Shown here one piece after another: positions 51,600-64,000 of a stretch of 64,000 bases of DNA. Location of the stretch: NCBI RefSeq assembly GCF_019710635.1, contig NZ_JAIFZS010000058.1:18222-82221 (forward strand), in the 5' to 3' direction. The DNA is from Mycolicibacterium xanthum. Its GTDB lineage: Bacteria; Actinomycetota; Actinomycetes; Mycobacteriales; Mycobacteriaceae. A program made the translations under genes and the position numbers. Below the pieces are notes generated by a model. It did not search any database and was not told the DNA's origin. It saw only the letters and a program-made list of their open reading frames with translations. Each line of letters begins with the position of its first letter. The stretch's first letter is position 1.

Positions 51600-52034
51600 A
51601 TGTCCCGACTGCAGCTCGCCCTCAACGTCGACGACCTCGACGAGGCGATCACCTTCTACTCGAAGCTCTTCGGTACCGGGCCGGCGAAGGTCAAACCCGG
51701 GTACGCCAACTTCGCGGTCGCCGAGCCGCCGCTGAAGCTGGTGCTGATCGAGAACCCCGGCCAGGGCGGCTCGCTGAACCACCTCGGTGTCGAGGTCGAA
51801 TCCAGCGACACCGTGCACAGCGAGATCGCCCGCCTCGCCGGCGCGGGCCTGTTCACCGAGGAGGAGATGAACACCACCTGCTGCTTCGCCACCCAGGACA
51901 AGGTGTGGGTCACCGGTCCGGGCGGGGAGAAGTGGGAGGTGTACACGGTGCTGACCGATGCCGAGGTGTTCGGCACCAGCCCCGATCTGCTCGCCGACCC
52001 CGGCGCCGGGGTGTGCTGCGGCAACGCCGGTTGA
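51600..52034 (+). CDS. cadI: ArsI/CadI-type VOC protein (C-As lyase), 144 aa
   Basis: VOC-fold dioxygenase that cleaves carbon-arsenic bonds, homologous in layout to M. tuberculosis CadI. Residues in place: H61 (LNHLG), vicinal C94-C95 in NTTCCFA (substrate binding), E113 in KWEVYT, and C139-C140 at the end. Divergent from arsR with an operator between. ATG at 51600 follows GGAGGTAGCAC. Confidence 0.9.
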   Translation: MSRLQLALNVDDLDEAITFYSKLFGTGPAKVKPGYANFAVAEPPLKLVLIENPGQGGSLNHLGVEVESSDTVHSEIARLAGAGLFTEEEMNTTCCFATQDKVWVTGPGGEKWEVYTVLTDAEVFGTSPDLLADPGAGVCCGNAG

Positions 52035-52061
52035 CGTCGTCCCCGCAGGATCGGACCCCGC

Positions 52062-52391
52062 TCAGGGCAGCTTGGCGACGGTCAGCAACAGCGCGGAGTC
52101 GGCCAGCGCCACCACCGAATGACGGGCATCGGGAAGCTTGAGCAGATCCCCGGCGCGGGCGTCCCACTGCTCGTCGCCGGCCGACATCCGGACCGAGCCC
52201 TTGATCACGTACAGGGTGGCTTCCCCGGGGTTCTCGTGTTCGCCGAGCTCCGCGCCGGCCACCATGCCGATGACGGTCTGGCGCAAGACCTTCTCGTGGC
52301 CGCCGACAACGGTGTCCGCGGCGTTTCGGCCGTTGGCCCCGGCCCGTTCCAATTGTTGGCGCGCCAACGCCTCTATCGAGACCTTCTGCAT
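52062..52391 (-). CDS. cupin-domain protein, 109 aa
   Basis: Single cupin: GAELGEHENPGEATLYVIKGSVRM (metal-binding H and E) and AGDLLKLPDARHSVVALADSALLL (second motif with H). Likely a small metal-binding or sensing protein. Starts at 52391 or 52400. Converges with cadI and is divergent from the VOC gene. Confidence 0.8.
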   Translation of the reverse strand: MQKVSIEALARQQLERAGANGRNAADTVVGGHEKVLRQTVIGMVAGAELGEHENPGEATLYVIKGSVRMSAGDEQWDARAGDLLKLPDARHSVVALADSALLLTVAKLP

Positions 52392-52486
52392 AACCCCCAT
52401 TCCATGCCCGTCGCCACCCCCCGTCAACCCTGAGGCGCCTGCCCGATCCCGGTGTGCCGGCCGGCCCGCCTGGATACGGTGACACG

Positions 52487-52918
52487 ATGGCGGATCAGGA
52501 CGGGCCGGCGATGCTCGGCGTGCACCACGTGTCGTTGACGGTCACCGACCTCGACACCAGCGTCGCGTGGTACGAACGGGTCTTCCGCACCCGTCGGCTG
52601 GACTTCACCGTCGCGCACTACGGCCGCCCGGAGACCGGGTACGCCGTGCTGGTGCCCGAGCCCCGCTCGGGCCTGATATTCGGACTGCACACCAACACCG
52701 GCAACCGCGGCGAACGGTTCGACGAGGCGGACACCGGCCTCGATCACGTGTCGTTCGGCGTCGCCGGGCGCGCCGACCTCGAGGCCTGGGCCGCCTGGCT
52801 CGACGAGCTCGGGGTCGACAACAGTGGTGTCATCGACGAGACCGCGCCGTTCCCCTATTCGACCGTGGTCTTCCGCGACCCGGACAACATCCAGCTGGAG
52901 CTCATCGCGGTGGGCTGA
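52487..52918 (+). CDS. VOC (glyoxalase-fold) protein, 143 aa
   Basis: VHHVSLTVTDLDTSVAWYERVFRT gives the first metal His; LDHVSFGVAGRADLEAW and FRDPDNIQLELIAV give the second half with Glu. Typical VOC metalloenzyme of unknown substrate. ATG 52487 preferred. Confidence 0.86.
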   Translation: MADQDGPAMLGVHHVSLTVTDLDTSVAWYERVFRTRRLDFTVAHYGRPETGYAVLVPEPRSGLIFGLHTNTGNRGERFDEADTGLDHVSFGVAGRADLEAWAAWLDELGVDNSGVIDETAPFPYSTVVFRDPDNIQLELIAVG

Positions 52919-52925
52919 ACACCCG

Positions 52926-53759
52926 TCAGAACGGCTGCACCATCCGGACGCTGACCACCGCCCCGTGCCCGGTCTCGTCGTTGGTGAAACGCAGACCCGA
53001 CGGGGACGCGACGATCGTCCAGCCCTCGGCCCGGTAGGTGCGTTCGGCCAGCGTCGTGGTCGGCGGCGTGCCGAGGTTGCCGTCCACCCACGACCCGGTC
53101 CCGTCCGGGTTGATCCGGACCCCGTGGTAGGGCCCACTGCCGTCGGCGTGCTGGGGCCAGCTCATCTCCCCGGTCTCGCACCCGACGTACGTCGTCTCGA
53201 TCATGCACCGGATGTCCCCGGAGGCGGTCTGGACGGCGACGTAGCCGTACCGGTTCGGCGGGATGGTCTCGACGCCGGCCGGAGGCACCGCGGCGGGCAG
53301 GTCCGCCGTCGAGCGGGCCAGCGCCGCCGACTGATACGACACCACGTCGAAGCCGTATCTCTTGAGCGGATCGAGGTCGCTGGCCTCGCCAGACGGGGTC
53401 CAGATCGCCAGCGGACGGCCGTCGACGACGGTCTTCGCCACATACGGCGAGGCCGCCCAGGACAGCATCGAGTCCATCGACGAGGCCGACTCGAAATGGT
53501 CGAAGTTGACGACCCCGTCGCCGTCCTGCGGCACGCAGGTGCTGCCGTCGACGATGTGGCTGGTACCCGAGTCGGTTTCGGTGCCGTCCCGGCACACCGA
53601 ATCCCGCCACTCGGTCAGCGACCCGGACACCGACGGCTCCGCGGCGGTGTTCGCCGAACCGCCCGTCACCGGTGCCGACGAGCAGCCCACCGCGGCCAGC
53701 GCCAGGGACAACGTCGCTGCGCCGCAGCACAGCGGGCGGGTGAACCCGGCAGGTCTCAT
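52926..53759 (-). CDS. putative lipoprotein, 277 aa
   Basis: Signal peptide with lipobox AAVGC (Cys at about 26). The body has several Cys pairs (DSVCRDGTE, STCVPQDG, DIRCMIETTYVGCETG) and ends in SGLRFTNDETGHGAVVSV, features of mycobacterial exported hypothetical proteins. Converges with the VOC gene; function unknown. Confidence 0.82.
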   Translation of the reverse strand: MRPAGFTRPLCCGAATLSLALAAVGCSSAPVTGGSANTAAEPSVSGSLTEWRDSVCRDGTETDSGTSHIVDGSTCVPQDGDGVVNFDHFESASSMDSMLSWAASPYVAKTVVDGRPLAIWTPSGEASDLDPLKRYGFDVVSYQSAALARSTADLPAAVPPAGVETIPPNRYGYVAVQTASGDIRCMIETTYVGCETGEMSWPQHADGSGPYHGVRINPDGTGSWVDGNLGTPPTTTLAERTYRAEGWTIVASPSGLRFTNDETGHGAVVSVRMVQPF

Positions 53760-54040
53760 GGTCGTTCCTCTCCCGGCGTCGGCGGCGAACGTTGCCCCCG
53801 ATCGGCGTGAATGTAGCGACGGGAGTCGATCGCCCGGGCGCGACTCGCCGAGGCCGGCGCAGACCGTGATCGACCCGTGCCCGGCGCTGGCCCGACCCGA
53901 CCGGTGGACCGTTCGGTACGCTGCGCCAGAAGGGTGCGGTGCCGCGATACTGGAGGCAGCCGTTGGTCCAGGCGAACATGGCGCCGCGCCCCGCGTGAAG
54001 CTTCTTCGACCTGACCGAAACTGACGCCGGGAGACATCAC

Positions 54041-56278
<2,238 letters not shown>

Positions 56279-56362
56279 CCCCACCGCGCTGCGCTGGCGA
56301 GGCACGGCAGGAGCGGTAGTTCTACTCACGCTGTCCGGGCCCCTGCCCGGCATGCTTACCTC

Positions 56363-57679
56363 ATGACTACCAGCACGCCCACCCCCGACAGCACACCGAC
56401 GGGGCGCGACCGCGCCGTCGACGTCGCCCGGCTCTCGGCGCTGATGGTCGTGATGTTCGGCCACTGCGCGCTGCTGTTGGCCACCATCGACAGCTCCGGT
56501 GTCCGCGTCGGCAACTCCCTCGGCGAATTGCCCCACCTTGCCGCGATCACCTGGATCCTGCAGGTCATGCCGCTGTTCTTCCTGGCCGGCGGCGCCGCGG
56601 GCGGCTACGGATACCACCCGGACACCCCGTGGGGCGCCTGGCTGTTCACCCGCGCCCAACGGCTGTGCCGCCCGGTGTTCTGGTACCTGGCGGTGTGGTC
56701 GACGGTCCTCGTCGTGGTGGGACTGACGCTGGGCCCCGAGTCCGCGGCCAGGCTCGGCGGCGAGAGCGTGGCCCTGCTCTGGTTTCTCGGCGTGTACGTG
56801 CTGGCGCTGGCGTTCGTGCCCGCCCTCACCCGACTGGGCAGCAGCCACGCCATCGCGGTTGCGCTGGCCGCGCTGCTGGCGGCCACGGCCGCGATGGACG
56901 GGATCCGGTTCGCCGTCGGCTCGCCGATGGCCGGGGTGGCCAACTTCGTGCTGGTGTGGTTGATCCCGATGGTTCTCGGCGTCGGCTACGCACGACACCT
57001 GATCGGCGTCCGCGCGGCGGCCGTCCTGGCCCTGTCGGCGCTGGCCGCCCAGATCGCGCTCGTCGTGCTGGGACCCTATGACGTGCCGTTGGTGGCCACC
57101 GGGGTGGAACGGATCTCCAACGTGTCACCGCCCACCCTGGTGCTCGCCATGCAGTGCACCTGGATGTCCGGAGCATTCGTGGTGATGGCAGGTGCGTTGC
57201 GGCGCTGGGCACAGCGACCCCGGGTGTGGCGGTTCGTGGCCACCGGCAACGCGGGCGCGATGACGCTGTACCTGTGGCACATCCCGGCCATCGCGATCGC
57301 CGCGTTCGGCCTGCACGCCGCCGGTCTGGACGCCTTCGACGTGCACGCGCCCGGCTTCTGGGGCCTGCTGGCATTGCGGGCGGCCGTGTTCGCCGTGATC
57401 ATGCTCGCGTTGTTCACGGTGCTGTCACCGCTGGAGCACCGCCCGCTGCCCTGGTGGGACACCCGCTCCGGGACCACCGGGGTGCGCGCGACGGCGGCCG
57501 GGGCGCTGATCTGTGTCGCCGGTGTCGCGCTGGTCTCCATGGCCAAGTTCGGGCTGGGCGACACGCCGGGATGGACGGCGATGGCGTGTTTCGTCGCCGC
57601 GGCGGTAGCAGCCAGGATCGTCGCGGGAGCGGTGACACGGCCGCGTGTGCACGCCGATTCCGTCGCCGGCGTTCGGTAG
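56363..57679 (+). CDS. acyltransferase-3 family membrane protein, 438 aa
   Basis: Ten or so transmembrane helices; the start RAVDVARLSALMVVMFGHC has the R...H region of acyltransferase-3 proteins. Probably modifies a surface sugar or lipid. ATG at 56363 with a weak ribosome site. Between icd2 and tex. Confidence 0.85.
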   Translation: MTTSTPTPDSTPTGRDRAVDVARLSALMVVMFGHCALLLATIDSSGVRVGNSLGELPHLAAITWILQVMPLFFLAGGAAGGYGYHPDTPWGAWLFTRAQRLCRPVFWYLAVWSTVLVVVGLTLGPESAARLGGESVALLWFLGVYVLALAFVPALTRLGSSHAIAVALAALLAATAAMDGIRFAVGSPMAGVANFVLVWLIPMVLGVGYARHLIGVRAAAVLALSALAAQIALVVLGPYDVPLVATGVERISNVSPPTLVLAMQCTWMSGAFVVMAGALRRWAQRPRVWRFVATGNAGAMTLYLWHIPAIAIAAFGLHAAGLDAFDVHAPGFWGLLALRAAVFAVIMLALFTVLSPLEHRPLPWWDTRSGTTGVRATAAGALICVAGVALVSMAKFGLGDTPGWTAMACFVAAAVAARIVAGAVTRPRVHADSVAGVR

Positions 57680-57689
57680 GGTCCTGCGG

Positions 57690-60052
<2,363 letters not shown>

Positions 60053-60056
<4 letters not shown>

Positions 60057-60718
60057 GCTGCTCCGCTCGCCGCCGCACCGCCGCGCCGCTGGCGGTGGTC
60101 GCCGCGGCTGGCCTGCTCGCCGCGGGGTGTACCCGTCAGATCGATGACGCCACCCCCACCGCGCAGTCGTTGGCCGCGCCGATCGTCACCACCCAGGTGG
60201 TGGACCTGCTCAGCCCCGACGTGCTGGGTGAGGAGGGCAACCTGTTCGCCTCCGCGCAGCCCGACCGGTGTGCCGGGCTGGCGCGTGAGGTCGATCCGCC
60301 GTTCATCCAGGACAATTGGCCACTGGCCACCGACGGCGGCCACTGGACCGCCATCGGCGACACGACGGTCTACGTCGAGGAGATGGTGGCGGTCTACCCC
60401 TACGACTTCGACCCCACCGCGGCCCTGGAGTCAATGCGCGGCACGATCGGCGAGTGCCGCGGCACCACGCTGACCGTGACGACGATGGCCGGCCGCACCT
60501 ATTCGTTCGACGTGGGTGCACCAGCCGCCGAAGGACCCGAGGGCAGCGTGGTGTGGACATTGCGCGCGGTCGACTGGAACTGCGACAACACGTTCGTCGC
60601 GGCCTACAACGCGGCGATCGAGATCACCGCATGCGGCGCGGCCGGCGGATTCGACATCGCCGCGCTGGCCCGGCAGGCCCTCGATCGGATCGATGCGCTG
60701 GCCAACACGACCGCATAG
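60053..60718 (+). CDS. lipoprotein with PknH-like sensor domain, 221 aa
   Basis: Lipobox LLAAGC (Cys at about 26) after a hydrophobic start. The body has paired Cys (DRCAGLAREVDPPF, GECRGTTLTV, DWNCDNTFVAAYNAAIEITACGA), typical of the extracellular PknH_C-type domain in mycobacteria. GTG start overlaps the tex stop (GTGA). Confidence 0.82.
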
Positions 60719-60729
60719 CGGCGCGCGGG

Positions 60730-60885
60730 TCACGGCACGCCCAGTCGCCGGGCGCCGGCGACCAGCGCGGCGGCTGCGCAGCCGGCCAGTTCGTCACCGG
60801 ACCGCTTCGGCGTCGCCTTGGCCAACACGTCGACCAGACCGTCGAACTGGTAGGTGTGGCCGCAGAGTCGTTGGGTGTAGGCCAT
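60730..60885 (-). pseudogene. N-terminal relic of ethanolamine ammonia-lyase large subunit (EutB)
   Basis: The 51-codon frame reads MAYTQRLCGHTYQFDGLVDV then LAKATPKRSGDELAGCAAAA, which matches the start of EutB (YxHTxGGxxYxF...LLAKATPxRSGDxLAG). It stops after 51 residues, so the remaining 400 residues are lost. Confidence 0.65.
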
Positions 60886-61236
60886 TCGGGCTTCGGCTCC
60901 GTCCGGATGTGTGACCTAGCGCACGCTGCTCGGATGCCGGGCGGTGCAACACCCAGAGCAGTTGAGCGACATGGTGATCGCTGGGTCCTGCGGTCTCGGT
61001 GACACAGGCCGCGACGGCGTCGTCGCGAGCGCAGGGCGCGCGGGATGCCTGCGTCGGCGTTACGCTCCTGCCGTCCGGGCGCGGGCCGCCCGGCGGCCAA
61101 AGGTCTTCAGTCCGACCTTTGGATGACGAGCCCATGGCCCGTCGTAGGTGGTGTCCACCCGAGCGGTGGTGTAACAGCAGGTCCAAGGCGTGCGATACAT
61201 CGCACACACCGGGTTTCGAGGGATAAGGAGTGCGTC
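60886..61236. other. 351-bp intergenic region
   Basis: It holds an inverted repeat CCAAAGGTC (61097-61105)/GACCTTTGG (61114-61122) that could be a terminator or an operator, and AAGGAG (61225-61230), the ribosome site of the next gene. No other feature recognised. Confidence 0.5.
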
Positions 61237-62121
61237 GTGGGCATCGTGCTCGGGCTGTCGCTGACCGCCGGCGAGGTGGCCTGGGTCGTGGCCGACACGA
61301 CCGGCGGCACCGTCCTCGATCATGACGCGCTGACCTTCGACACCGGAACGGAGATCGCCGGGACCGCCGCCCGCGGCGCGCACGCGATCGCGACCGCCGA
61401 CGGACACCGTGTGCAGCGAGTCCGGCTGACCTGGAGCCCCGATGCGGCCGACGACGCTGTGCGGCTGCGGACCCGGCTGCGCGACATGGGCTTTGGGCCC
61501 GTCGAGGCGGTTCCGCCGGAGCACGCATCGGCAGCGTCGGCGGGCCACCCCGACGGCCTGACCACCTCGGTCGTACTGGCCTACGGCGCGGCGCTGGCCG
61601 TGGTCGACCCGAGCGAGGCGATCACCGAACCGGTGGCCCAGCGCATCCCGCCAACCCGTCCCGCCGGCCGCCGCCGCTCACTGACCGGCTGGATGGGCGT
61701 GGCCGCCGCCGTGGCGGTCGGTGTGCTGTGCCTGTCGGCGGGTGCGGTCCCCACCGTGGCACCCGCCGCGACCTCGGCCGAGCAGACCGCCCCGGATCCC
61801 GGAGCAGGCTGGGAGTCGGTGACCGCGCCGCCGAACCCGGCCAGCACCCAGATCCGCAAGGTGGTCCCCGCCCCGTCGGCGGCGACCAGGCGGCCCGCGC
61901 CGGTACCGGCCTATTACCCGCCGGCCCAGCCCGCCGGCGTCACCGGCCCGGTGCCGGCAGCCGCCCCCGTGCCCGCCGGCGAGCCGCACCTGCCCGACGC
62001 CCAGCCCCACCTGCCCGGCGCCGGGCCCACGGCCGGGCCCGTCGAGGATCCCGCGCCGGCTCCGGAGGCGCCCGGACCACCGATGACAGTTCCGGTGAAT
62101 CTGTTCAGTGCCCTGCCCTGA
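61237..62121 (+). CDS. DUF7159-type mycobacterial membrane protein with Pro/Ala tail, 294 aa
   Basis: N-terminal actin-like fold region (VLGLSLTAGEVAWVVAD, TSVVLAYGAALAVVDPSEA), one transmembrane helix at about 149-167 (GVAAAVAVGVLCLSAGAV), then a Pro/Ala-rich extracytoplasmic tail. This arrangement is common in mycobacteria; role unknown. GTG start 6 bases after AAGGAG. Confidence 0.78.
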   Translation: MGIVLGLSLTAGEVAWVVADTTGGTVLDHDALTFDTGTEIAGTAARGAHAIATADGHRVQRVRLTWSPDAADDAVRLRTRLRDMGFGPVEAVPPEHASAASAGHPDGLTTSVVLAYGAALAVVDPSEAITEPVAQRIPPTRPAGRRRSLTGWMGVAAAVAVGVLCLSAGAVPTVAPAATSAEQTAPDPGAGWESVTAPPNPASTQIRKVVPAPSAATRRPAPVPAYYPPAQPAGVTGPVPAAAPVPAGEPHLPDAQPHLPGAGPTAGPVEDPAPAPEAPGPPMTVPVNLFSALP

Positions 62122-62140
62122 CGGGCGTAGCGTTTCCGGT

Positions 62141-63334
62141 GTGACGGCGGGATCACAGGCAACCGATGTCGAAGGCCGGGTCGTCGGATTGGCCCGTGAG
62201 ATGCGGGATCTGGTGCTCGCCGAGGCCGCGGAGTCCGAACGGCTGCGCACGATGACACCGGCGATCGTGGCGGCGATGTGGTCGACCGGGCTGATGTCGG
62301 CGTTGAACCCAACCGCGGCGGGCGGAGTCGAGCCGTCGTTCGCCGAGATGATCGACACGTGGATCGAAATGGCCTGGCAGGACGGGTCGTTCGGCTGGGT
62401 GGGGATCGCGAACATGCCATCGGCGTTCGCCGCGGCGACCTACCTGCCCGATGCGGGCTTCGCCGAGGTGTTCACCGCGCACGACAACCGCGTCACGATG
62501 GGCGGGCAGTTCTTCCCCAACGGTCAGGGCGTGGCTGTCGACGGGGGGTACCGGTTGACCGGGGCCTGGAGTTTCGGCTCGGGCACCGGGCACGCACAGT
62601 ACATCGGCGCCGGGTTCCTGCCGATGGTCGACGGGGAGATCCGCTGGGTGGCCGAGGGTATACCCGACATGCAGGTGGCGGTGCTGCCGCGCGACGAGGT
62701 GACCTTCGACGACGGCTGGTTCGTGCAGGGGCTGAAGGGAACGGGCTCCTACGACTACGCGGTCGACGACGTGTTCGTGCCGCATGCGCGAACGTTCGCG
62801 CTGTTCACCCGCGAGCCGCGGCGGGGGAGTTCGCCCGTCACCCGGATGGGGATGATGCCGGTGACCGCGGCCGGGCACGCGGCCTGGGCGCTCGGGGTGT
62901 CCAAGAGCATGCTCGACGACGTCGCCGCGCTGGCCGCGACGAAGTACCGGATGAGCGACATGGCGGCGCTGGCCACCAGGCAGACGTTCCAGAAGGGGCT
63001 GGCCCACCACGTCGCCGCGTGGCGCGCGGCGCGGCTGCTGGTGCTCGACACGTTCGCCGCCGCCGAATCCGCCGTCGCCGCGGGCGAGGAACTGACCCCG
63101 ACGCTGCGGGCCGACATGCGGGTGGCCGCCGTGTTCGCCACCGACACCGCCCGCGGATGCGCAGAGTGGGCCCACCTGGTGGCCGGCACTAGTTCCATCC
63201 GTGAGGGCAGCCGGCTGGAACGCGCGTTCCGCGACGTCTACACCGGCACCCAGCACGCGTTCATCAGCGAGAAGGTGGCCATGGACGCCGCCCAGGTGTG
63301 GCTGGGGATCGTCGACGACCACTTCGGGCTCTAG
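62141..63334 (+). CDS. acyl-CoA dehydrogenase-fold flavoprotein (HsaA-type), 397 aa
   Basis: Whole length fits the acyl-CoA dehydrogenase/group D flavin monooxygenase fold: N-terminal helices, a middle beta domain (YRLTGAWSFGSGTGHAQYIGAGF, VQGLKGTGSYDYAVDDVFVP) and a C-terminal helical bundle ending HAFISEKVAMDAAQVWLG. The missing catalytic Glu of dehydrogenases and the SFGSG segment suggest a monooxygenase-like enzyme such as HsaA. GTG 62141 is the start. Substrate unknown. Confidence 0.82.
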   Translation: MTAGSQATDVEGRVVGLAREMRDLVLAEAAESERLRTMTPAIVAAMWSTGLMSALNPTAAGGVEPSFAEMIDTWIEMAWQDGSFGWVGIANMPSAFAAATYLPDAGFAEVFTAHDNRVTMGGQFFPNGQGVAVDGGYRLTGAWSFGSGTGHAQYIGAGFLPMVDGEIRWVAEGIPDMQVAVLPRDEVTFDDGWFVQGLKGTGSYDYAVDDVFVPHARTFALFTREPRRGSSPVTRMGMMPVTAAGHAAWALGVSKSMLDDVAALAATKYRMSDMAALATRQTFQKGLAHHVAAWRAARLLVLDTFAAAESAVAAGEELTPTLRADMRVAAVFATDTARGCAEWAHLVAGTSSIREGSRLERAFRDVYTGTQHAFISEKVAMDAAQVWLGIVDDHFGL

Positions 63335-63540
63335 CACAGTGCGCCGTGCAGGGACGACGTCGTCGCGCGTCATCGCGGATTCCGCCACCATTGCCGTGGT
63401 GGTAGCCCGGTGTGACGCGGCACCGGCGGATCCGCGTCCAGGGCCACAGCCGACACAGTGGTTGTAGCCGTGTGGTTCTCGTCGTCGGGTCTGGTTCCCT
63501 GCGTAAAACCCGTTGCGACAAGTGTTGTCACGAGGCTGCC

Positions 63541-64000
63541 CTAGAACGGTGGGGGTTCGTCGGGGTCGTGGGGCGTCATCGGTGGGGGTTGCCAGTCGGG
63601 TGGCAGGGTCTCGGGTTCGTAGGGTTCGTTGACGAAGGCCATGAACGGGCTGGTGGAGGGTTTGACGCCGGGCGGGCAGCCGTGGAACAGCGTGCGGTAC
63701 CAGCGGGCCCGGTTGCGCCATGTCCGGTGGGCGGTTTCCGTGCGCGCCGCCCGGTTGCGGTAGCGGTGGTACTCGGTGTGGGGCAGATGCTCGCGCAGCC
63801 GCTTGCGGGCGGCGGCCACCCGGGCACGGTCTTCGGGCCGGCGCCGGGCGAGTCCGGGGAACAGGTCGGCGCTTGCCGGGGCGGTGCGGTATTCGTCGCC
63901 GGTCGGTGAGGTCCAGACGATGATCCCGTCGGCCAATTGCCGGTCTGTCCAGCCGCAGTCAAAGGTTTTCAAGCGGTGATGCAGGCGGCAGTAGCAGGCC
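63541..64000 (-). CDS. DUF222/HNH (13E12-repeat type) protein, 5' partial at window edge
   Basis: The frame is open to the right window edge and reads ACYCRLHHRLKTF, the end of an HNH endonuclease motif, then GWTDRQLADGIIVWTSPTGDEYRTAP, as in 13E12-repeat proteins, which are common and repeated in mycobacteria. The C-terminal part ends DEPPPF. Only the end of the protein is in the window. Confidence 0.85.
   Translation of the reverse strand, partial: ACYCRLHHRLKTFDCGWTDRQLADGIIVWTSPTGDEYRTAPASADLFPGLARRRPEDRARVAAARKRLREHLPHTEYHRYRNRAARTETAHRTWRNRARWYRTLFHGCPPGVKPSTSPFMAFVNEPYEPETLPPDWQPPPMTPHDPDEPPPF

Noticed and set aside
61097..61122. Possible DosR-box-like palindrome
   Set aside because: CCAAAGGTC/GACCTTTGG lacks the GGGAC...GTCCC core; kept only as an unassigned inverted repeat.

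Overview
The window is GC-rich and reads like an environmental, fast-growing Mycobacterium (Mycolicibacterium). The signs are codon use, DUF222/13E12-type, DUF1214 and DUF7159-type proteins, a monomeric isocitrate dehydrogenase, and a cyclase-MscS pair resembling Rv2435c-Rv2434c of M. tuberculosis. All names come from reading the sequence; no database search was run.

Layout. Positions 1-1655 hold two TauE/SafE-type anion exporters (the first cut by the window edge). At 1775-1848 lies a tRNA-Pro(GGG) whose 3' end is the attachment site of a 9.76-kb integrated element (1825-11585). The element is bounded by 26-bp direct repeats and has integrase arm sites just inside each end. Nearly all its genes run leftward from the integrase: int, a Zn-ribbon-like protein, xis, a DUF559 nuclease-like protein, a ParB-like protein, a double zinc-finger peptide, a P4-type primase-helicase, small proteins, two paralogous scaffold-like proteins and an HK97-type major capsid protein. 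I see no terminase, portal, protease, tail or lysis gene, so it looks like a capsid-encoding phage satellite or a phiRv1/phiRv2-like remnant rather than a full prophage. One gene runs the other way, directly downstream of the tRNA.

From 11.6 to 13.1 kb come a VapBC toxin-antitoxin pair and a fused relic of two beta-oxidation genes. From 13.2 to 21.9 kb are an acyltransferase, a tight cassette (DUF1214, sulfotransferase, TetR, SDR, cytochrome P450), a tandem universal stress protein and a serine hydrolase. From 21.9 to 27.4 kb are an ATP-grasp ligase, a copper amine oxidase and an APC permease, which suggests amine uptake and oxidation.

From 27.5 to 32.6 kb are an aquaporin-like channel, a DUF3500 protein, a two-component system and a small secreted protein. 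The aquaporin and the secreted-protein promoters carry the same four-box operator with identical spacing, so the two-component regulator probably controls both. From 32.7 to 40.8 kb are methyltransferases, a cation/Ca2+ exchanger and a decay zone: an ABC-transporter relic, a helicase-associated-domain relic, a cyclase-ATPase regulator frameshifted at a nine-base G/C tract, and an N-truncated cyclase.

From 40.8 to 53.8 kb are VOC proteins, a translationally coupled degenerate cyclase plus cNMP-binding MscS channel, secreted proteins, and an arsenic module (ArsR, MFS, ArsI/CadI). From 54 to 64 kb are monomeric isocitrate dehydrogenase, an acyltransferase, Tex, a lipoprotein, an ethanolamine ammonia-lyase relic, a mycobacterial envelope-type protein, an acyl-CoA-dehydrogenase-like flavoprotein and the C-terminal end of a DUF222/HNH protein that leaves the window.
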